Positions 9,742 through 21,995 of a stretch of 64,000 nucleotides of DNA are shown piece by piece. The number at the start of each line of letters is the position of its first letter. Position 1 is the stretch's first letter. The translations under genes and the position numbers were made by a program. The DNA is from Isoperla grammatica (lineage: Eukaryota; Arthropoda; Insecta; Plecoptera; Perlodidae): assembly GCA_945910005.1 (NCBI GenBank), contig OX246738.1, positions 25,403,303 through 25,467,302 on the forward strand, read 5' to 3'. Below the pieces are notes generated by a model that saw nothing but the letters and a program-made list of their open reading frames with translations, had not been told where the DNA came from and did not search any database.

Positions 9742-11409
9742 TGTACGAAATATTTTCTATTTCCAACTTGCTGGAAAACAGTTATTTCCCTGAAGATTAA
9801 AAAATATTATTTTCATTCCCGGCAGATAAGCCTCATATTTCTTACTGAATAATGTATCACTGATATGTTACCACTATTCAATATAATATATTCTTGTAAC
9901 TTTAGTGATTGGTTTAATACTTTTAGCGTAATCCCTTCTATTTCCTTTCTGAACCTTCATTAAAGTGTATCTACCCCCCGTGAAAAAACACTTTTGCTAG
10001 GAATTACTTGTAAATTAGTATGTGTGACGTATGGAGTGTACCCCTGTCCCCCCCACTACCACAACTCCAACCGACCTCCGCGCGCTTCGTTCTGATTTCA
10101 GTCGAGCGCAGGCTCTTGTTAAAGCAAGGTCACGCCCAGCGAGGCGCCGCTCCGCTTACTTGGTGTCATGTTTCCCTCCAATACTTGGTTTGCATCTGTA
10201 CATTTGCGTTCTCAACTACTGTTGAGCGGTGCTAGGACACAAGGAGACAATTTCTTTGCGCAAATTACCTGTCTAGACCCGTAAAGTAGTTACGGCTAGA
10301 CTGCGACACGAGCAAACTGGTGCGTTTTACATCCGTGTACGTATTTCACCAACACTCGAAAAGTTTTTTACGTAGGCTTGAAACTGCAAGCATTTTGGGA
10401 AGATAAGGGTCGAGCGCATGATAAGACTTTATTTCTGGTAAGTGACTCTTTTCATAATTAAGTTATGGAATAGTAAAAACAGCATATACTCAAGAGCCTT
10501 TTCACCAGGACAAGAAAAAATTCATTTAAAAAAACTGGTCACATAATTGTGTTTTAAAATTGTATACTATCATTCCTAAGATAGCAACCTATGGCATACT
10601 ACATTTTCGTGTACTTGACAAATATGGTCTAGAGGTGTTAGTACATGAACGTCAAGACTTTTGAAGCTATCGGTACACGTAAAAAATAAAAGTGTAATTT
10701 TTTTTTAAACCACTTTTTGCAGACATAGTATCAATATTTATCAACCTTCATCAAAAAACTGAATTTTAAAAAGTAACGTTACCTAGATACCTTTACCATA
10801 TAATACTATATCTATGTCTCTGCAATATAATCCCCTATTTAATTAATGAAAAAAGTGCTGAACTACAACATAATTTATTTACCATAATGAAAAAACATAT
10901 GTATACAATACAATGAGAGATGTTCGATTAAAATCCCAGCCTTTACCAAGAGCAAAGATGCTTTGTAATGTTTGGCCAATCGATTTTCTTTATAATGGCG
11001 TTATAACTAGAGTAAACTTTCAAAATTATTGTTTTATTAAATTCTATTCATATACACAAATTATAGTATCTTCAAATGATCTTACTGTGTTCTCGGTTTT
11101 CATTTCTTCTCCTGCCAAGATGTTTAAATGGTAAGAGATATATATATATTATATTCATAGACCTGCATATAAAAATTATGATATTTGTTGCTTTGCATAT
11201 CATATTTTGGCAACGTGCCTACAGCGTAAAACTGATTGTTGGTAGGGATAGACAAAACTTATTTTTCGTGATGTCATATTGTGTAAATCTAGATTGTAAA
11301 GGCAAATGTGTTTATATTTCATGACTGATATTCCAATCTCGATCCCGATGCTGACAATATTGTGGTTAGAGGCAATGTTAGAGGTTATTAAGGGCTCATA
11401 AATGATGCG
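9742..11409. other. Intergenic tract with a possible promoter and first exon at 10098..10437
   Basis: A GC- and CpG-richer patch (10060..10160) contains an arthropod-type initiator TCAGTC at 10098..10103. A strong splice donor CTG|GTAAGTGA follows at 10437/10438, so 10098..10437 could be an untranslated first exon of a + strand gene outside or further along the window. The exon is inference. The rest, 10440..11400, is AT-rich and I see nothing in it. Confidence 0.25.
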
Positions 11410-11531
11410 TGTCAAGATGTCATCTTTTGAAACAGTAACACATTTTAACCCACAGAACCAATAATAATTTGGATTATTAATGTGTTACTGTATATAAGTA
11501 GGCCTACCATTTTATAGATGACATCTTGACA
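11410..11531. repeat. Palindromic foldback element
   Basis: Two nested perfect inverted repeats: TGTCAAGATGTCATCT (11410..11425) with its complement at 11516..11531, and ACAGTAACACATT (11432..11444) with its complement at 11479..11491. Together they form an imperfect ~122-bp hairpin, as in small foldback MITEs. I see no clear target duplication, so the superfamily is not assigned. Confidence 0.7.
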
Positions 11532-12215
11532 GGTGAAATTTACGAGCCACCTCTGCACTCACCGCGCGGCCGGATGGTGGGGGTAGACCCTTCGAGGGGA
11601 TAAGTCCACTGCAAGGTTAAAATTAAATTCACAGTAGGTTTTGTTTCATTTTGCACGTTTGCTTTGTATATTTTTGTTGTATTTGTTAATAACATACACT
11701 AAAATGCTTTCCCTACCAAAGTGATCAGTTATCCTGCATTATTTAAGCATATACATATTTATTTTAATTAATCCTAGGTCGTAAATGTTTGCGCCTGAGG
11801 TTTGGACCTGTGTGTTATTATGTAAGTTATCTCTAATACTTCCACACTATAATATTATTTATCTGCACAGTATTCGCTTTGCGTCCCCAATGATAACATG
11901 CTCCGTCCGTCCGTCCGTTAATTCATTCAAAACAATATGTTAGTTGAAAGTAGAAATAAATTCATCACATAATTACTCTTTATCGACCGTACACCGTTGT
12001 GACTGGACTCATAATTTAGAGTGAGGGTTTCGGAGACCCCAAAGGCAATTAATCAACACATTTGTCATAATTACACATAGCAGTTCAACCAAGCTTGCTA
12101 AAAGCTATGTTTGGTAGAGATTCATCGGGTTTTATGGGTAGACCTACATTCAGAGGCCTGCTGTAAATACCTTGAATTGATTGTTGTAAACTACAGCATA
12201 CTAAAATACTATTAA
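11532..12215. other. Intergenic tract, no gene seen
   Basis: AT-rich sequence with a short TCCG repeat near 11903. No recognisable coding or RNA feature. It ends with the TTAA target site (12212..12215) of the next element. Confidence 0.3.
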
Positions 12216-13091
<876 letters not shown>

Positions 13092-13897
13092 TTAAGAATC
13101 TGTATTATTACGAAATAGTAAGTATGTTTACTACTGTCTCGTTTTCATCATGGCAACATCCAACGGGAAACTTGGTTGCCACGGTGATCTTACTAAATGT
13201 TTCAAAATACCGGGTCCAAGTGCCCTAGGTTTCTAAAATGATGGACTAGAGCTGATTGAAGTTTATAATGGCGTGAACAGACAATAGTTCGTAATAATAT
13301 TAAAAATAGTGAAAACTTTATTTAAATATTTTTATAAAACAGAAATATTTACACTGTACAGAAGGAACCGTCACATCATAAGCGGACCACGTGGACCCCA
13401 ACAATATTTGCAGACTCAAATTAAAAATTATTCCGTAAATTGTGTTTTTCAGTTTCACTAAACATCTTATGGACTGCCCACGATAAAGGATCCCTGTATT
13501 GAAATGATTCACGTCGACTGAGGAATTCTCAGAAATGACGAGTTAATTGTTAAATTTAGCCATTAATTGGCATTAAATGTTCACTGAAGGTCATTGGTTA
13601 TTTGAGACTATTGTACCATTATAAAACCAAAAATTCTTAAATCCTTCTTTCACTGAAATGCTGCACTTTGCATGCATAGTGTCTAGAATAACTTACATTG
13701 GAAGGTCAATGTATTATATCGCAATGTGTTTTCAAGTCCGAAACTGCCAATTTTGTGTGATGTAGTAGGTATTGTATGAAATAACTTGTCGACAGAACTA
13801 CGAGTCATGGGAACCATTGGTGGGGTTGAGCTTTTCTGGTAGCATCATTGTTCCTTGGTAAGTGGGTGAAAAATGTTAAAGACATCTTGGCATAACC
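13092..13897. other. Intergenic tract, no gene seen
   Basis: AT-rich sequence between two transposons. A 64-codon frame on the - strand near 13318..13512 has no recognisable content. Confidence 0.3.
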
Positions 13898-15145
13898 CAG
13901 TGGCGTAGCTATCGGGTGGCAGAGGGTGCAGTTGCACTCGGGCCCGGGCCCCTCCGGGGCCCGGGCCCTCTCTCCAACTCCATGTTTGTCCCATTAATCG
14001 ATGTATGGTTTTACCCTGATGACAATTTTCTATTGTTGCAAAATCATTGAGGCTACCAATTTACGATTATTTCGCTCTCATTGGGCAAGATAAATTTGGC
14101 ATTAGACTTGATAGTTCAACATGCAAGAACTGACAGGTGGAAAGAGTTTCAACTAAGGAAAAATGTGAGGTTTGTATCCATAGGGGAACAAAAGACAGTC
14201 ATCTCCCTATTCAATTCCACAGAAACGACTCAAAGAGTAATCTTTGCTTGACTGCACTTACAAACGAATTTGGCTATTTTTTTACTATAAAACGTTATCC
14301 AATTAGCTTTTCTTGGAATTAAATAAATAAGTGCGACAAACCGACGGATTTGCCATGGTCAAGAAAAGTTATTTGGACTGATGGGTTCTCTTATAGGAGA
14401 GGGTTGGTCATCAATTTAGTATTCGTTGCTCCCTCATTGGGTGTGGGCGCGTGTGTGAAGTGAACTCTGAGTGTCGTCGTTCCTCTTAGTGCTTTTACTG
14501 CGGTTAATTCTACATATTTAAAAAACTAATATTTGTTGGGTTAGGCCTGTGTATGATGTGTCGTGTGGTTTGAGTTATTGAAATATAGTTGGCCTATTAG
14601 GCCTATATACAGTGAGTTAAAATTTACGTTTCAAACATGAATGTGTATAAACATGAAAGTGGCGCCATGAAAAGGGAGAAAAGAAAGAAAGTGATAATCG
14701 AATCAAAAAGCTACCAAAACTTGACACATTCTTTCAAGTACGTACTACTGTAGTCGTCCATCAGGCAGTGCAACCGCGCCAAACCGTAAGTAAAGATACA
14801 ACCGATCCTGAAGATAATCAAGAGCAACAGCAACTTTTAGTTGAAGAGTTACACAATGATGATTTACCGGTACAGAAACCTTCTGATATCCCTGAGCAGA
14901 CCAATACTAGCTACTCGACCGACAAGGCCAACTTTAATAAATTAATGTCTCGAGATAAACGATTCATTATCTCTTTAGGACCCTGCAAACCATGCGGCCC
15001 ATTCCCGCGAGACAAAATGAGCGGTTAAGCGGTAGTTATCTTGTGTATGTGTTTTGTGCGTATAAACCAAAAATGGGGGGGGGGGGGGGGGGGGGCGTCG
15101 TGTCCAGCTTGCACCCGGGCCCGTCAAGGCGTAGCTACGCCACTG
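13898..15145 (+). mobile_element. hAT element, family C, with transposase remnant
   Basis: Ends CAGTGGCGTAGCTA and TAGCTACGCCACTG are perfect inverted repeats flanked by the perfect 8-bp duplication GCATAACC (13890..13897 and 15146..15153). The left end contains a GC-rich palindrome around GGGCCCGGGCCCC, and a matching CCCGGGCCC lies near the right end after a 21-G run (15075..15095). An N-terminal transposase relic lies at 14637..15028. It is an internally deleted derivative of a coding element. Confidence 0.95.
14637..15028 (+). pseudogene. hAT (ZMYM1-like) transposase, N-terminal remnant
   Basis: From ATG at 14637 one frame gives a basic Lys/Arg-rich N-terminus, including SGAMKREKRKK. After a frameshift near 14690..14700 a second frame continues with IKKLPKLDTFFQ, then an acidic Gln/Glu-rich linker, then LGPCKPCGPFPRDKMSG and a stop at 15028. 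The order basic leader, KLPKLxxFF, acidic linker, LGPxxPxxxFP matches proteins of the hAT group related to ZMYM1 with a TTF-type zinc finger. The zinc finger and the whole catalytic and dimerisation parts are missing, so it cannot be active. The family call is recognition from motif order. Confidence 0.7.
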
Positions 15146-15153
15146 GCATAACC

Positions 15154-16499
15154 GCTTTGACAAATTATAATGATGTAGCTGTTTGACTTATATGCATAGC
15201 GCATTCACACACGTAGCTCAACTTCAAAGATATCGTATACACGAACTTTCCAGAACGTTATACAAAGAAACAAAGACAAACAAACCTACGTCAGTTCAAA
15301 AACCACGTTAAAAATTTAACCCTCTTCGGAGCCCAAGACGGGGTTGTGATACTATTTTACTTTGGGTTGCATAGGAAAGAAATGTTTATTCGTCCAAAAC
15401 AACATAAAATAAGTAGGGCGTGCGTACAGTTGCGGTTATGTTTGCTGTGTGAGGGTCATTGGCGCATGTGTAAGTGTATGGATGTTGTACTTGAGTGGTT
15501 TTTCATAGTTACGGCAAAAACCTTAAAAAAACACAAAAACATAACTCAAAATTACTACAGTTAATTACTACATTCAGTTACGTATCCGTATAATAAATGC
15601 AGCTAGGGAGATTCAGAGGATCATTCTTTTATTTATTGTAAGTAGTATAGGTCACAATTTCCAACGAAATGAAGTAGGCCTACAAAATTTAGCCACACTG
15701 CAAAGAACTCCAAAGAATGTCATCATACCTTCGTCTAACCAAACTCATATGTTTACGTTTCTGTGTTATGTATAATGTTTTATTTATTATGTATTACGTT
15801 TTTTTGGTAGACCCGCCTAATATTTGACAGATTTTTAATTTATTGTTTATAGCTGATACAAAACCAAATTCCGCGTAGAAATCACCTTTTCAATATCTTG
15901 AAGTGTCCACAAGATGTCAATACAAACCCGTTAACTTAGCTAATTAGTTTCCCCTTTCCCATAAAGTTTTTCATTAAATAATATAGAAGATAGAAGATCC
16001 TGGATTCTTCATAGTTTCTTTAGCTTGTCCGTACTGAAAACACGTTACTGAAAAGAACCGTTTATTGATTTCCCCTCTAGTTTCCCTAATGGACGTCCCT
16101 AATACGTTCATCTCATAAAGCCACAAGTAGTCTTTCACATTCCGTCTAATTCATTATAGAGCTTCAACTCTTCGAGTTGGAATAATTAACGACATCATCA
16201 TCAGAGCACCATCTTAATTATGAAAACTCAACTCCAATAAAGTGGAGTGTAATTCTATTACGATGGAGTCGCTGTAACTGCCTCCACTTGTGACGTCAGT
16301 CCAGAAATAGATTGTCGAGTCGGGCGGCTGTAAAGCTGGGGATCCCCTTCTATTCCATGCAGCGGGTCGGCCATTAGCGGAGCGCGCCACGTCGAACACC
16401 TGTTCCAAGCTGCGTCTCCACGACACGACACAGCGGTATTATTACACTCTACCACGTGCTTTATGGCTTTCGTGACTACAGTGTTACACTCAAGGAAAC
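15154..16499. other. Intergenic tract, no gene seen
   Basis: AT-rich to about 16200. A GC-richer patch at 16270..16440 contains a perfect CRE octamer TGACGTCA (16291..16298) and a - strand open frame with no recognisable motifs. Nothing else is supported. Confidence 0.3.
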
Positions 16500-16870
16500 T
16501 ACTTATTGCTTTTTGGCCATAATATAAGTACTTATTTTTTATTTTACACTGACCGTGAAATACATTTTTTTTTTTTTAATTATCAATTCAAAATTGTTGT
16601 GAATGACAGGGTTATTTAACGGTCAGTGTGAAAGTCTGACGTGTTTATTTCAATTATAAATTACTAACTTTTATTGTAGATTGTTAGTATTATTATTTAT
16701 TTTATACTCAATGTGAAACTACAACATTTTTATTTAAAGTAAGCTATAAATTATTATTCTTCATTTCAAAATGTCAGTGCTATTTTACAATCAATGTAAA
16801 AGTCAATTTAACTTAATGAATTGTACATTAGTATTCATTATTTTAGAATTTACTTGTAAAGAATAAAGAA
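16500..16870. repeat. Degenerate tandem repeat, about 80-bp unit
   Basis: About four diverged units, each with a core like TATTTTACxxTCAATGTGAAA followed by an AT-rich segment containing ATAAATTA. The cores lie near 16546, 16623, 16709 and 16791, a spacing of 77-86 bp. Old, decayed tandem duplication. Confidence 0.5.
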
Positions 16871-17694
16871 CTAAAAACCATGAGTTTTTACTTCAATGAA
16901 GTATTTTTAGATTTACTGGTTGAAGTGTTACCTATGTGCTCAATATAAGGATCGTAAAGAATATCGTGATTTGAGAGAGTTTCGTTCGAACAATTTAAAC
17001 GTGAAAGAAAATGATGAAATCAGTTAGGTGGGTAAACAATATTGGTTTATAGTAGTTTAGAATAGAGGATAAAATATTTATCTATTGCCTTAAATTGGAT
17101 AAAATAACAGCACTTGAGACGTTATTAAAGCTGTATCATTGTTTTCGAGACTTTCTGTAGAACTCGATGAAATCTATAAGTACATAGTCAAACAATGATA
17201 TAAGCTCTGTGAAAGTAGACAAAAAGTAAACACAGAACAAGGATCTAATATAATATACTTACACAAGAATGGCAAATATGCTGGTTTTGATATCGGGAAT
17301 AGGAGAGAAGTGAATGAGAAATATGAAAATAAAATGATCATAAAACGTAAACTATGAACTACATTCTACACAGAGTAGTCATAAACAAATTTGCCGCATC
17401 CAAACCAAGTTAATTCATTATCCTCCACTTTTCAAGCCAGTCTCATTTAATTCCGCTGATATGCCTTGATTAAATAACAAGTGCCCAAACGGGCCAAACG
17501 GGTTCGTAATGTCTTCAACAAGTTTGCATAATGTGCATGCAAACATTTCCGCTTGTTAGATATGCGATGTATAAGCTTACAAATAGTTAGGTATACTTTC
17601 AGGCTTTCATTGCAGGACAATAATGTTTGTGATATTCTTATCCATTCCGCTTTTCCAACATGTTAAAAGTTTCTGAGAAAAATGGTACATATAG
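16871..17694. other. Intergenic tract, no gene seen
   Basis: AT-rich sequence with no recognisable coding, RNA or repeat structure. Confidence 0.3.
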
Positions 17695-17702
17695 ATAACT
17701 AT

Positions 17703-18394
17703 TAGGGATGTGCGGGTAGTGATTTTTTAACTCGGGTCGGGTTCGGGTCGGGTATGGAAATTAACCTCGGGTCGGGTATGGAAATAAACCTCGGGTCGGG
17801 TCGGGTCGGGTCGGGTCGGGTAGTGCTTAAATTAATACACACGTATAGATCAGTCAAATATATTATAAGTAAAGTTTTTAGTAATAATTAATAAAAATGT
17901 ATCAATCAATAGAAAATACGTTACATAAAATGTAGTTGTGTACGAATCTACGATCCGAATCTACTTCAACACATTCGAATTTTCTTATTATTTGAAAATT
18001 TGAATTTCCCGCCGTATTCACGCTATTTCCGCCAAGAAGGCGGTGGGGAGTTCTGGCATATGGTCGCCATCTTTGTTTAGATCATGGTCAAATGTCAAAT
18101 ACATCGTGAAATCATGGTGAAATATTGTTATTCACCTAGGCTACACTATATTCATGAAATAATAATAAAGTAAGATAGAAGGTAAGGCATCCTCATATAA
18201 ATATCAGTTCCTCCCAAGCTTCCTCGTCTTGCAGCTTCATATTGAAATCGACCAATCATAACCTCGAAATTATGTTGTACTAGGCCTAGACTACCCGACC
18301 CGGTTTTTTCGGGCATAATTTACGACCCGACCCGACCTCGGGTAAATTTTGTTACCCGAAAAATACCCGTTTTTCGGGTACCCGCACATCCCTA
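17703..18394. mobile_element. hAT MITE, family D (TAGGGATGTGCGGG ends)
   Basis: Perfect terminal inverted repeats TAGGGATGTGCGGGTA and TACCCGCACATCCCTA are flanked by the perfect 8-bp duplication ATAACTAT (17695..17702 and 18395..18402). Subterminal arrays of CGGGT (17734..17822) and the complementary ACCCG (18293..18380) make both ends strongly GC-rich and able to pair with each other. The 692-bp interior is AT-rich and non-coding. Confidence 0.96.
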
Positions 18395-18402
18395 ATAACT
18401 AT

Positions 18403-19516
18403 ATAATCTTGCTTCGGGAGACTAAGCTGTTAGTTTTAAATTTCTTTTGTCAGCTTTTTGTACTTTTCTTTAATGCATATCCTTATAAGCTGCTTGTCTT
18501 GCCTCTTCTAGTTAGGATTCAATGGTGTTACTGTAAACAATTACCAACTACATATAGTTGGATGGTAAGTTATGTACGGGAAAACCCCAGATATCTTTGT
18601 ATGGAGGAGAGTTGAATTGTTATCAATGAAATGAAAGGTCAGTTCCACGAAAACTATCTAAAATTAACGTTGAACAACAAGAACGTTTCAATATTTCAAA
18701 AACGAGGAAAGTAAAAAATATTATAAAAGAGTATAATTAGTCGCGTGAGGTTTTTATACAAATACAAAACTGCATTGAAAGCCTCCACCTTCCAAATATT
18801 GTAGCCATCATGGGAGTTTTTATTCTACCTTATAAAGTACTTTATACGGTGATAGTTGGTGAAGTGTAACCAAATTAACAACCGCAAATTTTACAATTTA
18901 TTAAAAACTTGTTAAATACATTATTTAGTTATTACTTTATCCCATAATATATACCTTATTCTACAGTCTTCAATATTGTCTTACTTTAACCAAACGCTAA
19001 TTTTGCGTGGAAGGCCCGGTTTTTTAATCGGTCATTAACGGAAACGTTAGCTGACGGTCCATTATCTGCATAGGATTTGTTGCGTTATAGATTACGGACC
19101 GTTATAGCTAAAGGCTCCGTTGCCTCAATGTCAGGACTAATTTAACGGTTAAAATATTTTTTCCAATTGCTTTATGTGATTTAAAAATAATCTTACACTG
19201 CTGGAAAAATATACCAGCATATTGTTTTTTGGTAGCTTTTACTTAACATGGAGGTTTCCTGTTGTGAAACAATAACTTTGTGCGTACAAAATAATAAATA
19301 TCACTAGAGTAGATATAACCGTTTTACAATAGTTCAATGATTCCGAGAGGTGTGTGTTAAAAAAGTACATGATAAATTTTCCAATGTGATTGCCTTATTA
19401 TTTTAAAATTTTAAAACAAAAGCAAATGGCCACAATATGGCGGCATCGCTTATAGAAAAATAATTGGATATTTCAAATACTGTACGTGTGATTAGTTCTG
19501 TTTGTTGTATTTGGAT
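18403..19516. other. Intergenic tract, no gene seen
   Basis: AT-rich. A YY1-like motif AATATGGCGGC lies at about 19435..19445. No coding sequence recognised. Confidence 0.3.
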
Positions 19517-19524
19517 GTGGTTTC

Positions 19525-20160
19525 TAGGGTTGCCAACTCTCCCGTATTTCCCGGGAAATCCCGTTTTCCACTGTGATTTCCCGCTTCCCGTATCAACTCT
19601 ACACGGGAATCAGTTTTCCCGTATTTTCACAATTTCTTTTAAAACACACATTTCGTAAACTTCCACTTACTAACAGTACACAGTTTTCAGCATTTGAGCA
19701 TTTTGAACTAAGTCTAATGTTGAGACAATTATTCAATTATTTATGGTACATACAATGGTTAGACAATAGAAACAGATCAACCAGCTGAGTTACAAGTTGT
19801 TGGTATTTATTCTCTTTCGTGTCAAAAATTATATAATTGTTTAAAACGGGATATAAAGCTTCTACATGATGCAAAATAGCTTGAGAAAATGTAGAAGGTA
19901 ACCAGCTTAATCGATACATACTAATTCAGTTCACCCTCCCAAATTAAACATTAATTGAATGAGAAAATTACACCTGCAAAGTTAATATAATATCCCTAAA
20001 CTCATTTTCTGGGACCTAACGTCTATTATAGGAAAAACTTTTTTTGCGCCTGCGGCGATTTGGGCTTCGGCAACTGGTACATTTCCTTCCCTCTTTCACT
20101 CTACATTTCACCTAAATTTAAAAACTCCCGTATTTTCATATTCAATAGTTGGCAACCCTA
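19525..20160. mobile_element. hAT MITE, family E (TAGGGTTGCCAACT ends)
   Basis: Ends TAGGGTTGCCAACT and AGTTGGCAACCCTA are perfect inverted repeats with the perfect 8-bp duplication GTGGTTTC (19517..19524 and 20161..20168). TCCCGTATTT motifs recur inside both ends. It is 636 bp with no transposase frame. It is a different hAT family from those with CAGTGGCG ends. Confidence 0.96.
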
Positions 20161-20325
20161 GTGGTTTCATCTAAATATAAGGTAATTGCTTTGTTAGCTG
20201 GATGTATTTAACTAGTGTACTGTAACGCCGCTATTTGTACGTTGTTTTAAAGCTAATGAAGTGATAGCTAATTACCACAGTATGCAATTGGGTGTATCTA
20301 CATCATGATCATGGCTCAAACGTAG

Positions 20326-20526
20326 ATTCAATTTAAAAAAGATAACTGGGTGAAATTTAGAGCAGACATGGACAAGGAAGTCAAAAGTATTGACCCGGAG
20401 CAGGAGAAGTATGGTGCTTTTATAAATCTGGTGAAGAGGATATCCAAGAAAAATATCGCAAGAGGATGCAGAGCTCAGTGTACATACCGGGCATTATTGT
20501 GGAGGCCAAGCCCCTCCGGTAAATAA
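20326..20526 (+). pseudogene. LINE polyprotein fragment (linker between endonuclease and reverse transcriptase)
   Basis: A 66-codon frame without its own ATG, ending at TAA 20524..20526, reads FKKDNWVKFRADMDKE, then YGAFINLVKRISKKNI and ARGCRAQCTY. The pattern NWxxFxxxLDxE ... FxxxVxxAxKKxIxRGxR is the segment between the apurinic endonuclease and reverse transcriptase domains of jockey/RTE-type non-LTR retrotransposons. Neither flanking domain is preserved here, so this is a dead fragment. The call rests on motif recall; a translated search should hit LINE ORF2 proteins. Confidence 0.6.
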
Positions 20527-21569
20527 GATATTTCGGCCTCGGGATATTATAATGGGTAATAGCCAAACGTATTTCATTGTATACAGCAAAATACCCAAAA
20601 TATGAAGAAATGCAGTAGGCTAGAGCAGAAAGGCTATAGCTTTTATTTTAATTTGAACTTTCTCTCGCAGTCGTATCTGACTGTTTGAGAGCCTGACATA
20701 TAAGTCGCACGTCAGAGCTAAAAGAGGGACAAGCAACTCCCTACCAGTCTGTCACCATTATGCAACAGCTCATAAAGTATGAAATATATTGAAGCACGTT
20801 AAAAGTATAATACTGTGATAAATAAATTAAATCCTTGTTCTTATAATAAGTTGAGCACTCAGAAGTTTGGCAATGGCAAGGGAGACCTATGCGCGTCAAG
20901 AGTATTATTTGTAAACTTGTTTTTTGTTAATTTATTTTAAGCGGACTTTCGACATTTCTTGATGACCTCATTTCGTCGCTACGATTAGGTTGTGATATTT
21001 TTTGTACAGATAAAAGATAAAAACACAAAGACAAATTTATTTCTGAAAACTGTCGCTAATGTCACTTACGAATTTTTTATTATCACTCGCTAAATGATCA
21101 AATATCAAAGTTTTACGAAAAATTTTAAAAGCAAAAACGTGTTTCGTAAAATATATTCAAAATATGGTGATATGAATTAAAAAGTTACTATAGTACCTTA
21201 GGTTTTATTGTGATTTATAATGGCACCCATTCACTAAAACATGTCATCTTTGTGCATATAGTGAGAAGGATTGAGGTATCGTTATTTGTGTCAACTAGCC
21301 TGAGAAGAATAACATATTTTTACACGGTTTCTTTCATTTGCATTGCTCGCGACAACGCGGCTTGTTTTCACTTTCTCGGTAAAGTGTAAATAGTGAAAAA
21401 TCTTATTTTAGACGTTTTTTTTACAATTTCTATGAGTTGTTCTCAAATACATTTCGTCTTCCTTTTTTCGTAAACCTACAACATAATGTTTAGGGTTGTT
21501 AGTAAATCATAAAGCTTGAGTCACGAACAGCTATGACTTCATGATTCGAAGACGTGTCTTTAGCAATTG
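20527..21569. other. Intergenic tract, no gene seen
   Basis: AT-rich sequence between a LINE relic and a SINE. It may hold further decayed LINE 3' sequence, but I cannot show it. Confidence 0.3.
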
Positions 21570-21808
21570 AGGTTCCTACTTCTGCTACACACGAGACACT
21601 AAGCTAGAAGGTCACCGGATCGATACTCGCCACCGGCAATCCTGATTGAAGGATTGTTTAGGGCTTCCTCTCTCACAGAGCGATTTATGAGATTGCACAC
21701 TCAGTCCTAGAACATTCCTTCCAAACTATACAAACAATACAATATTCCGTTAAAACTATACAGTACCATATCCTAATGCCCCTATTTGGTCACCTGAAGA
21801 GGGGCAAG
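21570..21808 (+). mobile_element. tRNA-derived SINE, family 1, diverged copy
   Basis: Shares with 49841..50060 the order GGTCACCGGATCGATACTCGCC-like head end (B-box region), CACCGGCAATCCTGATTGAAGG, a TCCTAGAACATTCCTTCCAA-like middle and the terminal motif CACCTGAAGAGGGGCAA. The head is badly eroded. The 3' end is followed by AT-rich low-complexity DNA. Confidence 0.7.
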
Positions 21809-21845
21809 TAGACCGTGGGTTGGTTTGTTAAAAGAAACGAGTATT

Positions 21846-21995
21846 ATTAATTTATACATTTTATTAATTATTTAATTATTTATTATTATTATTTTAATAA
21901 TAATTTTTTATTATTATTATTTTATTATTTTATTAATATTTAATTAATTTAATTTATTAATTTATTTAAAATTTATTTTTAATTAATTAATGTTT
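21846..21995. repeat. AT-rich low-complexity block (TTA/TTAA)
   Basis: About 150 bp of almost pure A/T with repeated TTATTA and TTAATTA, no G or C over long runs. It lies just downstream of the SINE copy. Confidence 0.9.
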
